A stretch of 64,000 bases of DNA from Desulfoprunum benzoelyticum. Lineage in GTDB: Bacteria; Desulfobacterota; Desulfobulbia; Desulfobulbales; Desulfocapsaceae. The stretch covers positions 30,572 through 94,571 of the forward strand of contig NZ_JACHEO010000015.1 in NCBI RefSeq assembly GCF_014201505.1. Direction: 5' to 3'. The notes below the pieces were generated by a model, which worked only from the letters and a program-made list of their open reading frames with translations, made no database searches and had not been told where the DNA came from. The position numbers and the translations under genes were made by a program. This document shows, in pieces, positions 29,254 to 38,685 of the stretch (positions are counted from its first letter, which is position 1; each line of letters starts with the position of its first letter).

Positions 29254-29724
29254 TTACGCCTCCGGTTCCCAGGTGCTGTCGAACTGCAGCGCATCCTCGT
29301 CACAGTCCGGAAACTTGTGGCAGTGGAGACAATCACTCCAGATCTTGTGCGGCAGATTTTTTTTATCGATATCCCGGAACCCGAGTTTGCGGAAAAATCC
29401 GGGTTGATACGTCAGTGTAAACACCCGTTCGATCCCCAGTGTAGCGGCTTCGTCAAGACAGACCCGAACCAGCCGGGAACCGATACCGCGACCCTGGAGA
29501 TTGCGATCCACCGCCAGTGAACGGATTTCAGCGAGGTTGTCCCAGGTGATCTGCAGGGCGCAGACGCCGATCAACATATCATCGTCGTCGATAAAGACGA
29601 CGAAGTCCCGCAGCTTGTCGTAGAGGGAGCTGATCGATCGGGGAAGCAGCAACCCGTCACCGGCGAAACTGTTGATGAGGGCGTGAATATTCTTCACGTC
29701 CTCCATCCGTGCAGCACGTATCAT
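29254..29724 (-). CDS. argA: Single-domain N-acetylglutamate synthase (GNAT)
   Basis: 156 residues. A GNAT acyltransferase with the acetyl-CoA loop LQGRGIGSRLV near residue 78 and the preceding strand IRSLAVD. It resembles the short ArgA proteins, without an amino-acid kinase domain, that make N-acetylglutamate for arginine synthesis. The C-terminus carries CLHCHKFPDC, a possible metal site. ATG codons at 29724 and 29730 are both possible. Since ArgJ here may also make N-acetylglutamate, this enzyme probably primes the cycle. Confidence 0.8.
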   Translation of the reverse strand: MIRAARMEDVKNIHALINSFAGDGLLLPRSISSLYDKLRDFVVFIDDDDMLIGVCALQITWDNLAEIRSLAVDRNLQGRGIGSRLVRVCLDEAATLGIERVFTLTYQPGFFRKLGFRDIDKKNLPHKIWSDCLHCHKFPDCDEDALQFDSTWEPEA

Positions 29725-29804
29725 ATGCATCACATCCGCTTGCGGGTCGACAGCTCAACCCGCCGTTGAAGCCAGAGAGGGGTTGGTTTCAGACAAAACT
29801 CAGG

Positions 29805-30044
29805 TCACCGGTCGGGACCATTCTGCCGCTCTATCCCGAACAGCGGGGCGATAACCGCCAGACCGACGTCGACCAGTGATTGCTGCCGGGATGAAGGGGG
29901 CTGGAGCAGCGCCTGGCCCGTCCACACCCCGAGGACGAACATCCACAGGCAGATGCAGACGCAGACCACCATAATCGCGGTGACGCCGCTCCAACTCAGC
30001 TCGAACCTGACCTGGCGGTTCTGTTTCATCTCCCGAGCACACAT
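29805..30044 (-). CDS. Small membrane protein after argS (SPOR-protein N-terminus only)
   Basis: 79 residues with one membrane helix (about 24-44, ending FVLGVWTGQ). The N-terminal part up to FVLGVWTGQ resembles the start of SPOR-domain proteins that often follow argS in related bacteria, but the peptidoglycan-binding SPOR domain is missing and the protein ends 40 residues after the helix. It starts two bases after the argS stop. Either a reduced relative or an unrelated small membrane protein. Confidence 0.6.
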   Translation of the reverse strand: MCAREMKQNRQVRFELSWSGVTAIMVVCVCICLWMFVLGVWTGQALLQPPSSRQQSLVDVGLAVIAPLFGIERQNGPDR

Positions 30045-30046
30045 TC

Positions 30047-31705
30047 CTACATCTTTTCCGGGGCCGTCAGGCCGACAAAGGCCAGTCCATTGCCGAGGAC
30101 CACGAGCAGGGCATCGACCAGGCACAGCCGGGCCCGACTCAGCGCGAGGTCCTCGGTGATCACTTTGTGTTTGTTATAGTAACTATGGAACTGGCCTGCA
30201 AGTTCCATCAGGTAAAAAATCACCTTGTGCGGCGCCAGTTCCAGGGCCGCGTTCTCAATCATCGCGGGGAAGGCCGACATGGTCTTGAACAGCAGCTGTT
30301 CCTCCGGTTGCACCAGCAGCGACAGATCGACGGCGGCGCAGTCGGCCCGCTCCACCCCTTTCTCCCGCGCCTGGGCCAGGATCGAGCAGAGCCGGGCATG
30401 GGCGTACTGGACATAGTAAACGGGGTTCTCCTGGCTTTCCTTGGTCGCCAGATCGAGATCGAACTCGAGCTGGCTGTCGGCCCTGCGCATCATGAAGAAA
30501 AAGCGGACGACATCGACGCCGACCTCGTTCATCAGCTCATCGACGGTGACGAAGGTCGCCTTGCGGGTCGACATCTTGACCTGCCGGCCCTCACGGGTCA
30601 GGGTGACGAACTGGTGCAGCACCACCGTCACCTTGCTGTCGTCGTAGCCCAGCGCCCGCACCCCCGACAGGACGTCCGGCACCGTGGCGATATGGTCCGA
30701 CCCGAAGATGTCGACGAGCCAGTCGAAATTGCGGCGGAACTTCTCGCGATGGTAGGCGATGTCCGGCAGGCGGTAGGTCGGCTCGCCGGTGTTCTTGATG
30801 ATGACCCGGTCCTTCTCCTGGCCGAACTCGGTGGTCCGGAACCACACCGCCCCATCCTTTTCGTAGACGTAGCCCTTGGCCCGCAGCTCGGCCACCACCT
30901 CGTCGATCTTGCCGTCCTCATACAGCGAATGCTCGTTGAAGTAGTTGTCGAAGGTGATTCCCATCCGCTTCAGGGTGGCGGAGATATCGGCGAAGATATG
31001 GCGCTCGGCCTTCTCCTTGAAGGGAGTGACATCGGCGTGATCCTTCAGGCTGTCACCGACCTCGGCGATCAGCGACCGGGCGATATCGAGGATGTAGTCG
31101 CCCTGGTAGCCGTCCTCCGGAAACTGACTCGGCAGCCCCAGCAACTCGAGGTAGCGGGCCCGGGTCGACTCGCCCAGGACCCGCATCTGCCGCCCGGCAT
31201 CGTTGTAGTAATACTCACGAAAGACGTCGTGCCCGGTCACCGCCAGCAGGCGGGCGATCGAATCGCCAAGGATTGCCTGGCGGCCGTGACCGATGCTGAG
31301 CGGTCCGGTGGGATTGGCGCTGACGAATTCGACCATGACTTTCCGTCCGCCGCCGATGGTGCTGCGGCCGAAATCACGACCGCGGGCGATGACCTGCGGA
31401 ATGACCTCACGCCAGACCCCGGGGCGGATATAGATGTTGACAAAACCCGGCCCGGCGACCTCGACGTGATCGACCAGATCGCCGCTGTTCTCGAGCATGG
31501 CCGCAATCTTCGCCGCCAGTTGCCGGGGATTGGCCTTCTCGATGCCGGCCAGAACCAGGGCCATATTGGTGGCATAATCGCCCTGGCCTTCGCGTTTCGG
31601 CAATTCGAGGGCGAACCTGCCGGCCCCGGCGGCCGACCAGGCCCCTTCGGCCACACCCCGATCAAAACACTCCTCAAGGACACCTTTCAAGCGTGAACGG
31701 ATCAT
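30047..31705 (-). CDS. argS: Arginine-tRNA ligase
   Basis: 552 residues. A class I synthetase with HIGH-type ANPTGPLSIGHGRQAI near residue 130 and the KMSK-type KMSTRKATF near 375. The C-terminal DALR anticodon domain ends in LGLTAPEKM-like sequence. The ATG overlaps the alr stop by four bases (ATGA). Confidence 0.96.
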   Translation of the reverse strand: MIRSRLKGVLEECFDRGVAEGAWSAAGAGRFALELPKREGQGDYATNMALVLAGIEKANPRQLAAKIAAMLENSGDLVDHVEVAGPGFVNIYIRPGVWREVIPQVIARGRDFGRSTIGGGRKVMVEFVSANPTGPLSIGHGRQAILGDSIARLLAVTGHDVFREYYYNDAGRQMRVLGESTRARYLELLGLPSQFPEDGYQGDYILDIARSLIAEVGDSLKDHADVTPFKEKAERHIFADISATLKRMGITFDNYFNEHSLYEDGKIDEVVAELRAKGYVYEKDGAVWFRTTEFGQEKDRVIIKNTGEPTYRLPDIAYHREKFRRNFDWLVDIFGSDHIATVPDVLSGVRALGYDDSKVTVVLHQFVTLTREGRQVKMSTRKATFVTVDELMNEVGVDVVRFFFMMRRADSQLEFDLDLATKESQENPVYYVQYAHARLCSILAQAREKGVERADCAAVDLSLLVQPEEQLLFKTMSAFPAMIENAALELAPHKVIFYLMELAGQFHSYYNKHKVITEDLALSRARLCLVDALLVVLGNGLAFVGLTAPEKM

Positions 31706-32862
31706 CTCTTCCCATCAATGTGAATTCTGCTGTTATTGTTGCCGAACAGACAGAGGACCTCATAGCTGATGGTCCCCATCCAGCCGGCAATCTCGTCTGC
31801 CGTGATCTCCGCATCGTCCTGTCGTCCCAGCAGCACGACCTCGTCACCGACCGCGACCCCGGGGATCTCGGTGACATCGACCATGCACAGGTTCATGCAG
31901 ATCCGGCCCCGGACCGGCGCCCGCCGACCGTGAATCAAGACCTCACCCCGATTCGAAAGATCGCGGAGATAGCCGTCCTCATAGCCGAGCGGCAGGACGG
32001 CTATCGTGGTCGGCCGGGTGGTGACGTACGTATGGCCGTAACTGATGCCGCTGCCGGCCGGCAGGTCCCTGACCTGGGCGACCCGGGTGACGAACGACAT
32101 CACCGGTTGCAATCTCGCCCCAGCACCCAGGTCATCACTCGCGCCGCCGTCAGGATAACAGCCGTAGAGCGAGATGCCGGCCCGTACCATATTGCAGTGC
32201 ATGCCCGGAAAATACATGGTCGCCCCGGAATTGGCGATATGACGGACACCGGTGAAACCGGCGCCGAGCCGGTCGATGGTTTCCTGAAAGCAGGAAAATA
32301 CTTGCGGCGTACTCGCCGCCTGACGCTGGTCGGCCTCCGGCAGATGGGCCATGATCCCGGCCAGAAAAATCCCGGGCAGGTTGTCGATCCGCTGTTTGAA
32401 GGCAGGAACCTCGGCCGGCAACAGGCCGAGTCGGCCCATGCCGCAATCTATCTTCAGATGCACCCCGATCTCCCGCCCGTGCTGCACCGCCGCCTGCGAC
32501 AATGCCTCGATATCCTGGTGAAGGAAGACGACAGGGGTCAGATCGTAAAGAAGAAACTGCTCCGCTTCTTCCGCCACAAAACCGAGAAGGACAAAAATGT
32601 CGCCACCGATTCCGGCCCGGCGCAGGGTAACCGCCTCGACCAGTTCGGCAACGCCGTAGATCCGGCAGCCGCAGCCGGCCAGAACGGCGGCGGTCTCCGT
32701 CATGCCATGGCCATAGGCATCGCCCTTGACCATCGCCATCACTGCGACACCAGGCCCGACTTCTTCGGTTATTGTGTTGAAATTATGTCGCAGGGCCCGG
32801 CGATCGATGCGGACCTGATTCCGTGATACCACCTGTGTCTGTTCACTCACCATGACAGTCAT
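31702..32862 (-). CDS. alr: Alanine racemase
   Basis: 386 residues. A PLP enzyme that interconverts L- and D-alanine for peptidoglycan. The PLP lysine is in AMVKGDAYGHG near residue 44; the catalytic tyrosine region GISLYGCYP and the RPTTIAVLPLGYEDGY segment are clear in the C-terminal barrel. The ATG at 32862 overlaps the upstream membrane gene stop by four bases; a second ATG three codons on is possible. Confidence 0.95.
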   Translation of the reverse strand: MTVMVSEQTQVVSRNQVRIDRRALRHNFNTITEEVGPGVAVMAMVKGDAYGHGMTETAAVLAGCGCRIYGVAELVEAVTLRRAGIGGDIFVLLGFVAEEAEQFLLYDLTPVVFLHQDIEALSQAAVQHGREIGVHLKIDCGMGRLGLLPAEVPAFKQRIDNLPGIFLAGIMAHLPEADQRQAASTPQVFSCFQETIDRLGAGFTGVRHIANSGATMYFPGMHCNMVRAGISLYGCYPDGGASDDLGAGARLQPVMSFVTRVAQVRDLPAGSGISYGHTYVTTRPTTIAVLPLGYEDGYLRDLSNRGEVLIHGRRAPVRGRICMNLCMVDVTEIPGVAVGDEVVLLGRQDDAEITADEIAGWMGTISYEVLCLFGNNNSRIHIDGKR

Positions 32863-33293
32863 CCGTTGAATTGCCGCCGCACCCGCCAGGCATGCCTGCT
32901 CGACAGCACCAGGGCCCAGCCGATCATGGCATAGAGGGTTCCGAGCACCGCTACCGGGATGTTTGACCGGCGAAGCAGGTAACCCATCGCCATCATCGCC
33001 AGCACCAGTAACCAGGTCCTGATGGAATACACCGCTCCGACACAGGCCGTGCCGTTGAAACAGAGAATCCGCTGGATGCCTTTCCTCGCCGTCCGGTCGA
33101 GAATCAGCAGCGATTTGACGCTGCCCAGCAGCAGAGCGGGAATGAACAGCCACAAGGAGTCGGCCGACTGCAGCCACAGACCGCCGCGCACAAGCAGCCA
33201 CAGACCGACGGTTGTCCACAATACCGCGGACAGAAGCAGATGTACCCGTTTGTCGACACCAGGCGTGAACCGTTTCAGACCGCTGGCCGTCAC
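32859..33293 (-). CDS. Four-helix integral membrane protein, unknown function
   Basis: 144 residues, about four membrane helices. A conserved-looking stretch RTWLLVLAMMAMGYLLRRS near the C-terminus is followed by a short helix and the basic end SSRHAWRVRR. No function is known. It begins only 15 bases after the T tract of the ferredoxin terminator and overlaps alr by four bases, so it heads the alr-argS group. Confidence 0.7.
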   Translation of the reverse strand: MTASGLKRFTPGVDKRVHLLLSAVLWTTVGLWLLVRGGLWLQSADSLWLFIPALLLGSVKSLLILDRTARKGIQRILCFNGTACVGAVYSIRTWLLVLAMMAMGYLLRRSNIPVAVLGTLYAMIGWALVLSSRHAWRVRRQFNG

Positions 33294-33307
33294 AACCGCA
33301 TCCCGAA

Positions 33308-33348
33308 GAAAAAAAAGACAAGCCCATCCCCCGAAAGGAGGATGGGCT
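33308..33348 (-). terminator. Rho-independent terminator after the ferredoxin gene
   Basis: On the minus strand: stem AGCCCATCC / GGATGGGCT (33340-33348 with 33321-33329), then GTC and eight T (33309-33316). Its T run ends 15 bases before the next start codon. Confidence 0.9.
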
Positions 33349-33375
33349 CGATATGGTACCTGGTGATCGCAGCTA

Positions 33376-33561
33376 TTACATCTCTGTTACAGTGATGGCG
33401 TTCTCAGGACATACTTCGACACAGGTCTCGCAACCGAGGCATTCGTCCATCTCTACCGGCTCGGCCTTGCCATCTACCATTTCGAATACCTGAGCAGGAC
33501 AGGCTGCTACACACTCTTCATCACCAACGCATTTGTCTTTATCGACAACAACCTCAAACAT
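33376..33561 (-). CDS. Seven-iron type ferredoxin (FdIII-like, Asp ligand)
   Basis: 61 residues. Two cluster motifs: C11-x2-D14-x2-C17-x3-C21 and C41-x2-C44-x2-C47-x3-C51. The normal second cysteine of the first cluster is replaced by Asp14, exactly as in Desulfovibrio africanus ferredoxin III, which is the same length and carries an interconvertible [3Fe-4S]/[4Fe-4S] cluster. The GGAGGTG ribosome-binding site is strong. It is a single-gene unit, flanked by a palindrome upstream and a terminator downstream. Confidence 0.92.
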   Translation of the reverse strand: MFEVVVDKDKCVGDEECVAACPAQVFEMVDGKAEPVEMDECLGCETCVEVCPENAITVTEM

Positions 33562-33967
33562 GATTCACCTCCATAAAATGAGAATTAGTATAAGTATTTG
33601 TCATACTTATTCAGCAGTCCAAACACTTGCACGAATACTTTCTTCGTGTACTCATCCAATATCCGACCCCCAGTTTTTTGTCAAGCAAAAATGGCCGGGG
33701 AAAAATGAATGAAAATAAAACCCTTGCCCGACATACATTTACCGGATTTAAAGGGATTGCCGCCTCCGGAACCGTCCAGGCTTTCCCTTATCGAACCTGA
33801 AGCGACAGACCGCTTCCCGTCCCCGACACCCTTATCCTGCATATCACCAGAATATCGTTGACCCTGGTCAGCCTTTCCATATATGGTAGGGCTCGCATCA
33901 GGCTCGGCCACCCAGACTGCCGTCGCCCCTATCCACCAGTCACAAAAATCTCTGTCAAACTGCCATT
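33562..33967. other. Divergent intergenic region at the ferredoxin gene
   Basis: 406 bases without a supported gene. It holds the ferredoxin leader and operator-like palindrome (33590-33610) and a TTGACCCTGGTCAG element (33858-33871). An open frame at 33681-33911 on the minus strand was not accepted. Confidence 0.5.
33590..33610 (-). promoter_or_regulatory. Palindromic operator at the ferredoxin promoter
   Basis: ATAAGTAT, TTGTC, ATACTTAT: a perfect 8-bp inverted repeat with 5-base spacer. On the minus strand the -10-like TATACT lies just downstream and overlaps the right arm. The start codon is about 30 bases away. The site would block or control the promoter; the regulator is unknown. Confidence 0.55.
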
Positions 33968-34318
33968 ATGAAAAAGAAAGCCCCGGAATTACGAAAAAAA
34001 GCACTGAAAGCGGAAAAGCGTGAACAGGCAATGATCGAAGGCATCCTCGAAGGCAGCCCCGACGCCATCGGTGTCGTCGTCATCCGCCTGGAATGCGGCT
34101 GCCGCAAGATGGCAGCCGTAGCCAAGGACGGCGAACCGGCCTCGAAGATCATCATGTACCGGGACATGGCCGAAAGCATCTGCGAAAAATGCAAACAGGA
34201 CAACGGCGCCTTCGTCCGGGTCACCGAATCCTTTATCCACTGGGTCGATCCGCCGCCCAGCGACGAGGAACAGGAGATCATCTACCGCAAGGTTCTCGGC
34301 AGCCAACCGGCCCACTGA
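33968..34318 (+). CDS. Small protein with zinc-ribbon-like cysteines, unknown function
   Basis: 116 residues. A lysine-rich helical N-terminus (about 1-25) precedes a compact part with C43-x-C45 and C72-x2-C75, a pattern suited to one zinc. The end is acidic. No family was recognised. It stands alone on the plus strand, and a possible FNR-type box lies about 100 bases upstream. Confidence 0.68.
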   Translation: MKKKAPELRKKALKAEKREQAMIEGILEGSPDAIGVVVIRLECGCRKMAAVAKDGEPASKIIMYRDMAESICEKCKQDNGAFVRVTESFIHWVDPPPSDEEQEIIYRKVLGSQPAH

Positions 34319-34357
34319 GCCAGCCCGCCGGCCGAACTGCTTCCGGGCAAAGGCCGG

Positions 34358-35746
34358 TCAACCCCTCCCACGCCAGCGCCGACAACGCTCCACCAACGCC
34401 GGCGCCCATTCCGGGGTGCCATCGGCATGGACATGGGTATACAGGGCGAAGACATTGCCGCGGCACAGGCCGTCGCGGCCGCCGACAAACCCCTTGCCCC
34501 GCACCATCCCCAGCACCAGCTCGGCCTCGCCCTCCCGCCAGTGAAGAACGGTCGAATACCGGAATTCATGACCGCGTACTTCAGTGCCGACCGGGTAGTA
34601 CGGATTGTCCTTTTCCACGCGACATACCGAATAGCCATGGGCCTGCGGTTTTTTCGACATGCCGAAACGCACCGGGAACACCCCGGCCAGCGGGTACTCA
34701 CGGCCATCGAGCAGGATCGATTCCCCGAGGTAGATCAGACCGCCGCATTCGGCATAGATCGGCATCCCCTCCGCCGCCGCCCGGCGCACCGAGTCACGGA
34801 AGCCGTGATTGGCCGCCAGTTCCCGGGCGCTGGTCTCGGGAAAACCGCCGCCGATATAGAGACCGTCAAGTTCCGGTAATTCCCGGTCCTGCAGGGCGTT
34901 GACAAAGACCAGTTCCGCCCCGGCCCGCTGCAGGGCCTCGAGATTCTCAGAATAATAGAACTGGAAGGCGGCGTCCTGGAGAATGCCGATCCGCACATCG
35001 GCTGGCGGCAGGGGCGCATCCGTGACGAGGCTGCGATCAAGATGAATGGGTTCCATCAACGCGTCGATCCGGTCCAGATCAAGGCCGGCGGACACCGTCG
35101 CCACCAGGAAATCGAGGGCCTCGGCAGTGCCGTCGTATTCCTGGTGCGGGATCATGCCGAGATGGCGCATCGGAAAGATGTCCCGCCTCAGCCGGGGGAT
35201 GGCGCCAAGCACCGGCACTCCGGTATAGCGCTCGACCGCCTCGGTGATCAGCAGCCGCTGACGCTCGGTGGCGATCTGGTTGAGGATGACGCCGCGGATG
35301 TCGAGCCGTTCGTCGAAGCGCAGGCAGCCGAGGACCATCGCCGCCACGGTGCGGGTGGTCTTGGTGCAGTTGACGACCAGCAGCACCGGCAGACCGAGGG
35401 CGACGGCGAGATCGGCGGTCGAATAGCCGCCGTCGGCGTTGACCCCGTCGAACAGGCCGCGGTTGCCCTCGAGGATCACCACATCGGCGCCCTGGCCATG
35501 CCGCTGCAGCGACCGGTGCAGGGCCTCGCCGCTCATCAGGAACGGGTCGAGGTTGTAGCATTTGCGCCCTGCCGCCAGCTGCAGCCAGCCGGCATCGATG
35601 TAGTCCGGGCCCTTCTTGAACGGCACGACCTTTTTGCCCTGACGGGCCAGCGCCGCCGTCAGTCCGACCGAAACCACGCTTTTGCCCGAACCGCCGGCCA
35701 GGCCGGCCACCGTTATTCCCCTGGTTTGCATCGTCCCGTCATTCAT
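34358..35746 (-). CDS. cbiA: Cobyrinate a,c-diamide synthase
   Basis: About 462 residues. It amidates two side chains of cobyrinic acid with glutamine and ATP in cobamide (vitamin B12) synthesis. The N-terminal P-loop domain begins GLAGGSGKSVVSVGLTAAL and the C-terminal glutamine amidotransferase half has the nucleophile region YAECGGLIYLGES. ATG codons at 35746 and 35731 are both possible. No other cobamide gene is in the window; a DUF374 gene lies just upstream on the same strand. Confidence 0.92.
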   Translation of the reverse strand: MNDGTMQTRGITVAGLAGGSGKSVVSVGLTAALARQGKKVVPFKKGPDYIDAGWLQLAAGRKCYNLDPFLMSGEALHRSLQRHGQGADVVILEGNRGLFDGVNADGGYSTADLAVALGLPVLLVVNCTKTTRTVAAMVLGCLRFDERLDIRGVILNQIATERQRLLITEAVERYTGVPVLGAIPRLRRDIFPMRHLGMIPHQEYDGTAEALDFLVATVSAGLDLDRIDALMEPIHLDRSLVTDAPLPPADVRIGILQDAAFQFYYSENLEALQRAGAELVFVNALQDRELPELDGLYIGGGFPETSARELAANHGFRDSVRRAAAEGMPIYAECGGLIYLGESILLDGREYPLAGVFPVRFGMSKKPQAHGYSVCRVEKDNPYYPVGTEVRGHEFRYSTVLHWREGEAELVLGMVRGKGFVGGRDGLCRGNVFALYTHVHADGTPEWAPALVERCRRWRGRG

Positions 35747-35780
35747 CCTCGTCAATAGTTATCGGCGGCGGCCCGCCCGG

Positions 35781-36455
35781 TCAGTGACCGGCCCGTCCCT
35801 GCCGCCGCCAGGCCCTGTCGTATAATTCGTTGAGCCGGCATTCCAGTATCCTGCGGTAATCCTCAATGCCCGCCCCCTTGAGGTCGGCCGGTACGTCCAG
35901 CGGCTCGCCGTAATAAAAGTCCACCCGGGCGAACGGCTGCGGGATCGCCGTCCGATCCCAGGAACGGAAGGCGAAGTAGCGCGACGCCGACCACATCACC
36001 GGCAGGACCGGCACCCCGGCCCGCGAGGCCAGCAGGATCGCACCGGGTTGGGCAATGCGCGGCGGACCCTGGGAACCATCGGCGACGATCGCCGTGCTCT
36101 CGCCGGCCGCCGCCAGTTTCAGCAGATCCTTCAATGCCTGGGCGCCCCGGTTGTTGCGCGAGCCGCGGGTGGTGGAAAAACCGAATTCCTCCGCCAGGCG
36201 GGCGATGTACTCGCCGTCGCGGCTGGCGCTGACCATCACTGTCGCCGACTCCCGCCGCAGCTGATAGAAAACAAAGGGAAACGTGTAATGCCAGAAACTG
36301 GCCACAACCTTCCTGCCGGCATCGAGGGTGCCGCGGCGATGCTCCAGCCCGTGCACCGTGATCCGGCAGGTGCCGAACCAGGCCCGCATCAGCATGGCGA
36401 CGAGCCATGGCACGACCTGCAGCGACAACCGGTGCAGCCGCGTCCCCTCTTTCAT
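35781..36455 (-). CDS. DUF374 lysophospholipid acyltransferase-type protein
   Basis: 224 residues. DUF374 proteins belong to the LPLAT acyltransferase group. Seen: the HX4D-like region [10 protein letters not shown], the [16 protein letters not shown] segment and [10 protein letters not shown]. One hydrophobic N-terminal stretch. The acyl acceptor is not known; lipid A or phospholipid is likely. The ATG overlaps the uvrB stop by four bases. Confidence 0.82.
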   Translation of the reverse strand: MKEGTRLHRLSLQVVPWLVAMLMRAWFGTCRITVHGLEHRRGTLDAGRKVVASFWHYTFPFVFYQLRRESATVMVSASRDGEYIARLAEEFGFSTTRGSRNNRGAQALKDLLKLAAAGESTAIVADGSQGPPRIAQPGAILLASRAGVPVLPVMWSASRYFAFRSWDRTAIPQPFARVDFYYGEPLDVPADLKGAGIEDYRRILECRLNELYDRAWRRQGRAGH

Positions 36456-38473
36456 CCGATCTCGATCTCCAGCTTGCGCAGCATCTTGATCCGATCCCTC
36501 AAGGTCGCCGCCTCTTCGAAAGCCAGTTCCTTCGCCGCCGCCAGCATCCGCTTCTCCAGCCGGCCGATCTCCTTGTCCAGTTCGGCGATGCTGCCGAACG
36601 ACGGCAGGTCCTCCGCCGCCTGCAGCAGTGCGGCCTGGCGGTCGACGGCCAGCGTGTAGCCGCTGGCCTGCAGGTGCTGCTGCATCGCATCCTTGATCGA
36701 GGTGATGACGGTCGTCGGGGTGATGCCGTTGCGGCGGTTATGCTCCTCCTGCAACCGTCGCCGCCGTTCGGTCTCGTCGATGGTGGTCCGCATCGACCCG
36801 GTGATCGTGTCGGCGTACATGATCACGAGACCGTTGCTGTTGCGGGCGGCCCGGCCGCAGGTCTGGATCAGCGAACGCTCCGAGCGCAGGAACCCCTCCT
36901 TGTCGGCGTCGAGGATGGCGACCAGCGACACCTCGGGGATATCGAGACCCTCGCGCAGCAGGTTGATGCCGACCAGGACGTTGTATTCGCCCTGGCGCAG
37001 ATCGCGGATCAGCTCGATCCGCTCCAGGGTCTTGATGTCGGAATGGAGGTAGCGGACCTTGACCCCGAGCTTGTGGTAATAGTCGGTCAGGTCCTCGGCC
37101 ATCCGCTTGGTCAGGGTCGTGACCAGCACCGCCTCGCCGCGCTCGGTCCGGAGGCGGATCTCCTCGAGCAGGTCGTCGACCTGGCTGACCGCCGGCCGCA
37201 CCTCGATCTGCGGATCGAGCAGCCCGGTGGGCCGGATCAGCTGCTCCACCACCCGCCCCTGGGCCTGGGCCAGTTCATAGGGGCCGGGAGTCGCCGAAAC
37301 GTAGATGACCTGGTTGATCCGGCCGGCGAACTCGTCGAAGCGCAGCGGCCGGTTGTCCAGCGCCGAGGGCAGGCGGAAGCCGAAGTTGACCAGGGTTTCC
37401 TTGCGCGAGCGGTCGCCGTTGTACATCCCGTTGAGCTGGCCGATGCCGATATGGCTCTCGTCGATGAACAGCAGGTAGTCGTCGGCAAAGTAGTCGAGGA
37501 GGTTGGGCGGCGGCGCCCCCGCCGGCTTGCCGGTGAGATGGCGGCTGTAGTTCTCGATGCCGTTGCAGTAACCGAGTTCGAGGATCATCTCGAGGTCGAA
37601 CATCGTCCGCTGTTCCAGCCGCTGGGCCTCCACCAGGCGGTTGGCGCGGTAGAACTCGTCGAGCCGCGCCTTCAGTTCGTCCTTGATCGTGGCCATGGCG
37701 ATCTGCAGCCGGTCCTTCGAGGTGACGAAGTGGCTGCCGGGAAAGACCGTGTACTCCGCCATGGCCTCGAGGACGACGCCGCGCAGCGGGTCGATCAGCA
37801 GGATCTTGTCGATCGTGTCGCCGAAAAACTCCACCCGCAGGGCCCGCTCCTCCTCGTGGACCGGGAAGATATCGATGACATCGCCGCGCACCCGGAAGGT
37901 GCCGCGGTGAAACGACATGTCGTTGCGCTCATACAGCATATAGATCAGCCGCCGCTTGACCTCGTCCATCGGGTACTCGTCACCGACCCGCAGGAACAGG
38001 TGCATGTTCTTGTACTCGTCGGGCGAACCGAGGCCGTAGATGCAGGAGACCGAGGCGACGATCAGCACATCGCGCCGGGTCAGCAGCGAGCGGGTGGCCG
38101 AGTGGCGCATCTTGTCGATCGCGTCGTTGATCGCCGAATCCTTCTCGATATAGGTGTCCGACTGCGGGATGTAGGCCTCGGGCTGATAGTAATCGTAGTA
38201 GGAAACGAAGTACTCGACGGCGTTGTGGGGAAAGAGTTCCTTGAACTCGGCGAACAACTGGGCCGCCAGGGTCTTGTTGGGGGCGATGACCAGGGTCGGC
38301 CGCTGCACCCGCTCGACGATCCCGGCCATGGTGAAGGTCTTGCCCGATCCGGTCACCCCGAGCAGCACCTGGCTTCTGTCGCCGCGCATGACCCCCGCCG
38401 CCAGGGTCTCGATGGCATGCGGCTGGTCCCCGGCAGGGGTGAAGGTGGAGACGAGTTCAAAAGGGCGGTCCAT
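36452..38473 (-). CDS. uvrB: Excinuclease ABC subunit B
   Basis: 673 residues. The damage-verifying subunit of nucleotide excision repair. It shows Walker [14 protein letters not shown] near residue 38, the DNA-inserting beta-hairpin region [12 protein letters not shown] near 97, helicase motif QTCGRAARN, and the C-terminal UVR domain. The start [11 protein letters not shown] is right for the family. Confidence 0.97.
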   Translation of the reverse strand: MDRPFELVSTFTPAGDQPHAIETLAAGVMRGDRSQVLLGVTGSGKTFTMAGIVERVQRPTLVIAPNKTLAAQLFAEFKELFPHNAVEYFVSYYDYYQPEAYIPQSDTYIEKDSAINDAIDKMRHSATRSLLTRRDVLIVASVSCIYGLGSPDEYKNMHLFLRVGDEYPMDEVKRRLIYMLYERNDMSFHRGTFRVRGDVIDIFPVHEEERALRVEFFGDTIDKILLIDPLRGVVLEAMAEYTVFPGSHFVTSKDRLQIAMATIKDELKARLDEFYRANRLVEAQRLEQRTMFDLEMILELGYCNGIENYSRHLTGKPAGAPPPNLLDYFADDYLLFIDESHIGIGQLNGMYNGDRSRKETLVNFGFRLPSALDNRPLRFDEFAGRINQVIYVSATPGPYELAQAQGRVVEQLIRPTGLLDPQIEVRPAVSQVDDLLEEIRLRTERGEAVLVTTLTKRMAEDLTDYYHKLGVKVRYLHSDIKTLERIELIRDLRQGEYNVLVGINLLREGLDIPEVSLVAILDADKEGFLRSERSLIQTCGRAARNSNGLVIMYADTITGSMRTTIDETERRRRLQEEHNRRNGITPTTVITSIKDAMQQHLQASGYTLAVDRQAALLQAAEDLPSFGSIAELDKEIGRLEKRMLAAAKELAFEEAATLRDRIKMLRKLEIEIG

Positions 38474-38685
38474 TGGTATCCCGAGGACGATGGCGAATGA
38501 ATAAAAAAAAAGAATTTACCAGAAACAGGTTTTTATTGCCATGGTCGCCGGTATCCGCTCTTGAAATTGACCGGAGCCGAGGAAGAAATTTACGGTAGTC
38601 CGGAGAAGGAGTGTGGTACACTGGGCTGTAAAGCACATTCGGCAAGATCCTCTCAACCGCAAAATTGCACGTCCGCCGCCCGCAT

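Noticed and set aside
32853..33327. Long N-terminal extension of alr
   Set aside because: It covers the separate four-helix membrane gene in another frame; alr starts at its overlap with that gene.
33681..33911. Open frame of 76 codons upstream of the ferredoxin gene
   Set aside because: No ribosome-binding site, no recognisable pattern, and it covers likely control DNA.
36407..38500. A 697-codon open frame on the plus strand
   Set aside because: It lies entirely opposite uvrB, has no ribosome-binding site and its sequence is the His/Gln/Arg-rich pattern of an antisense frame in G+C-rich DNA.
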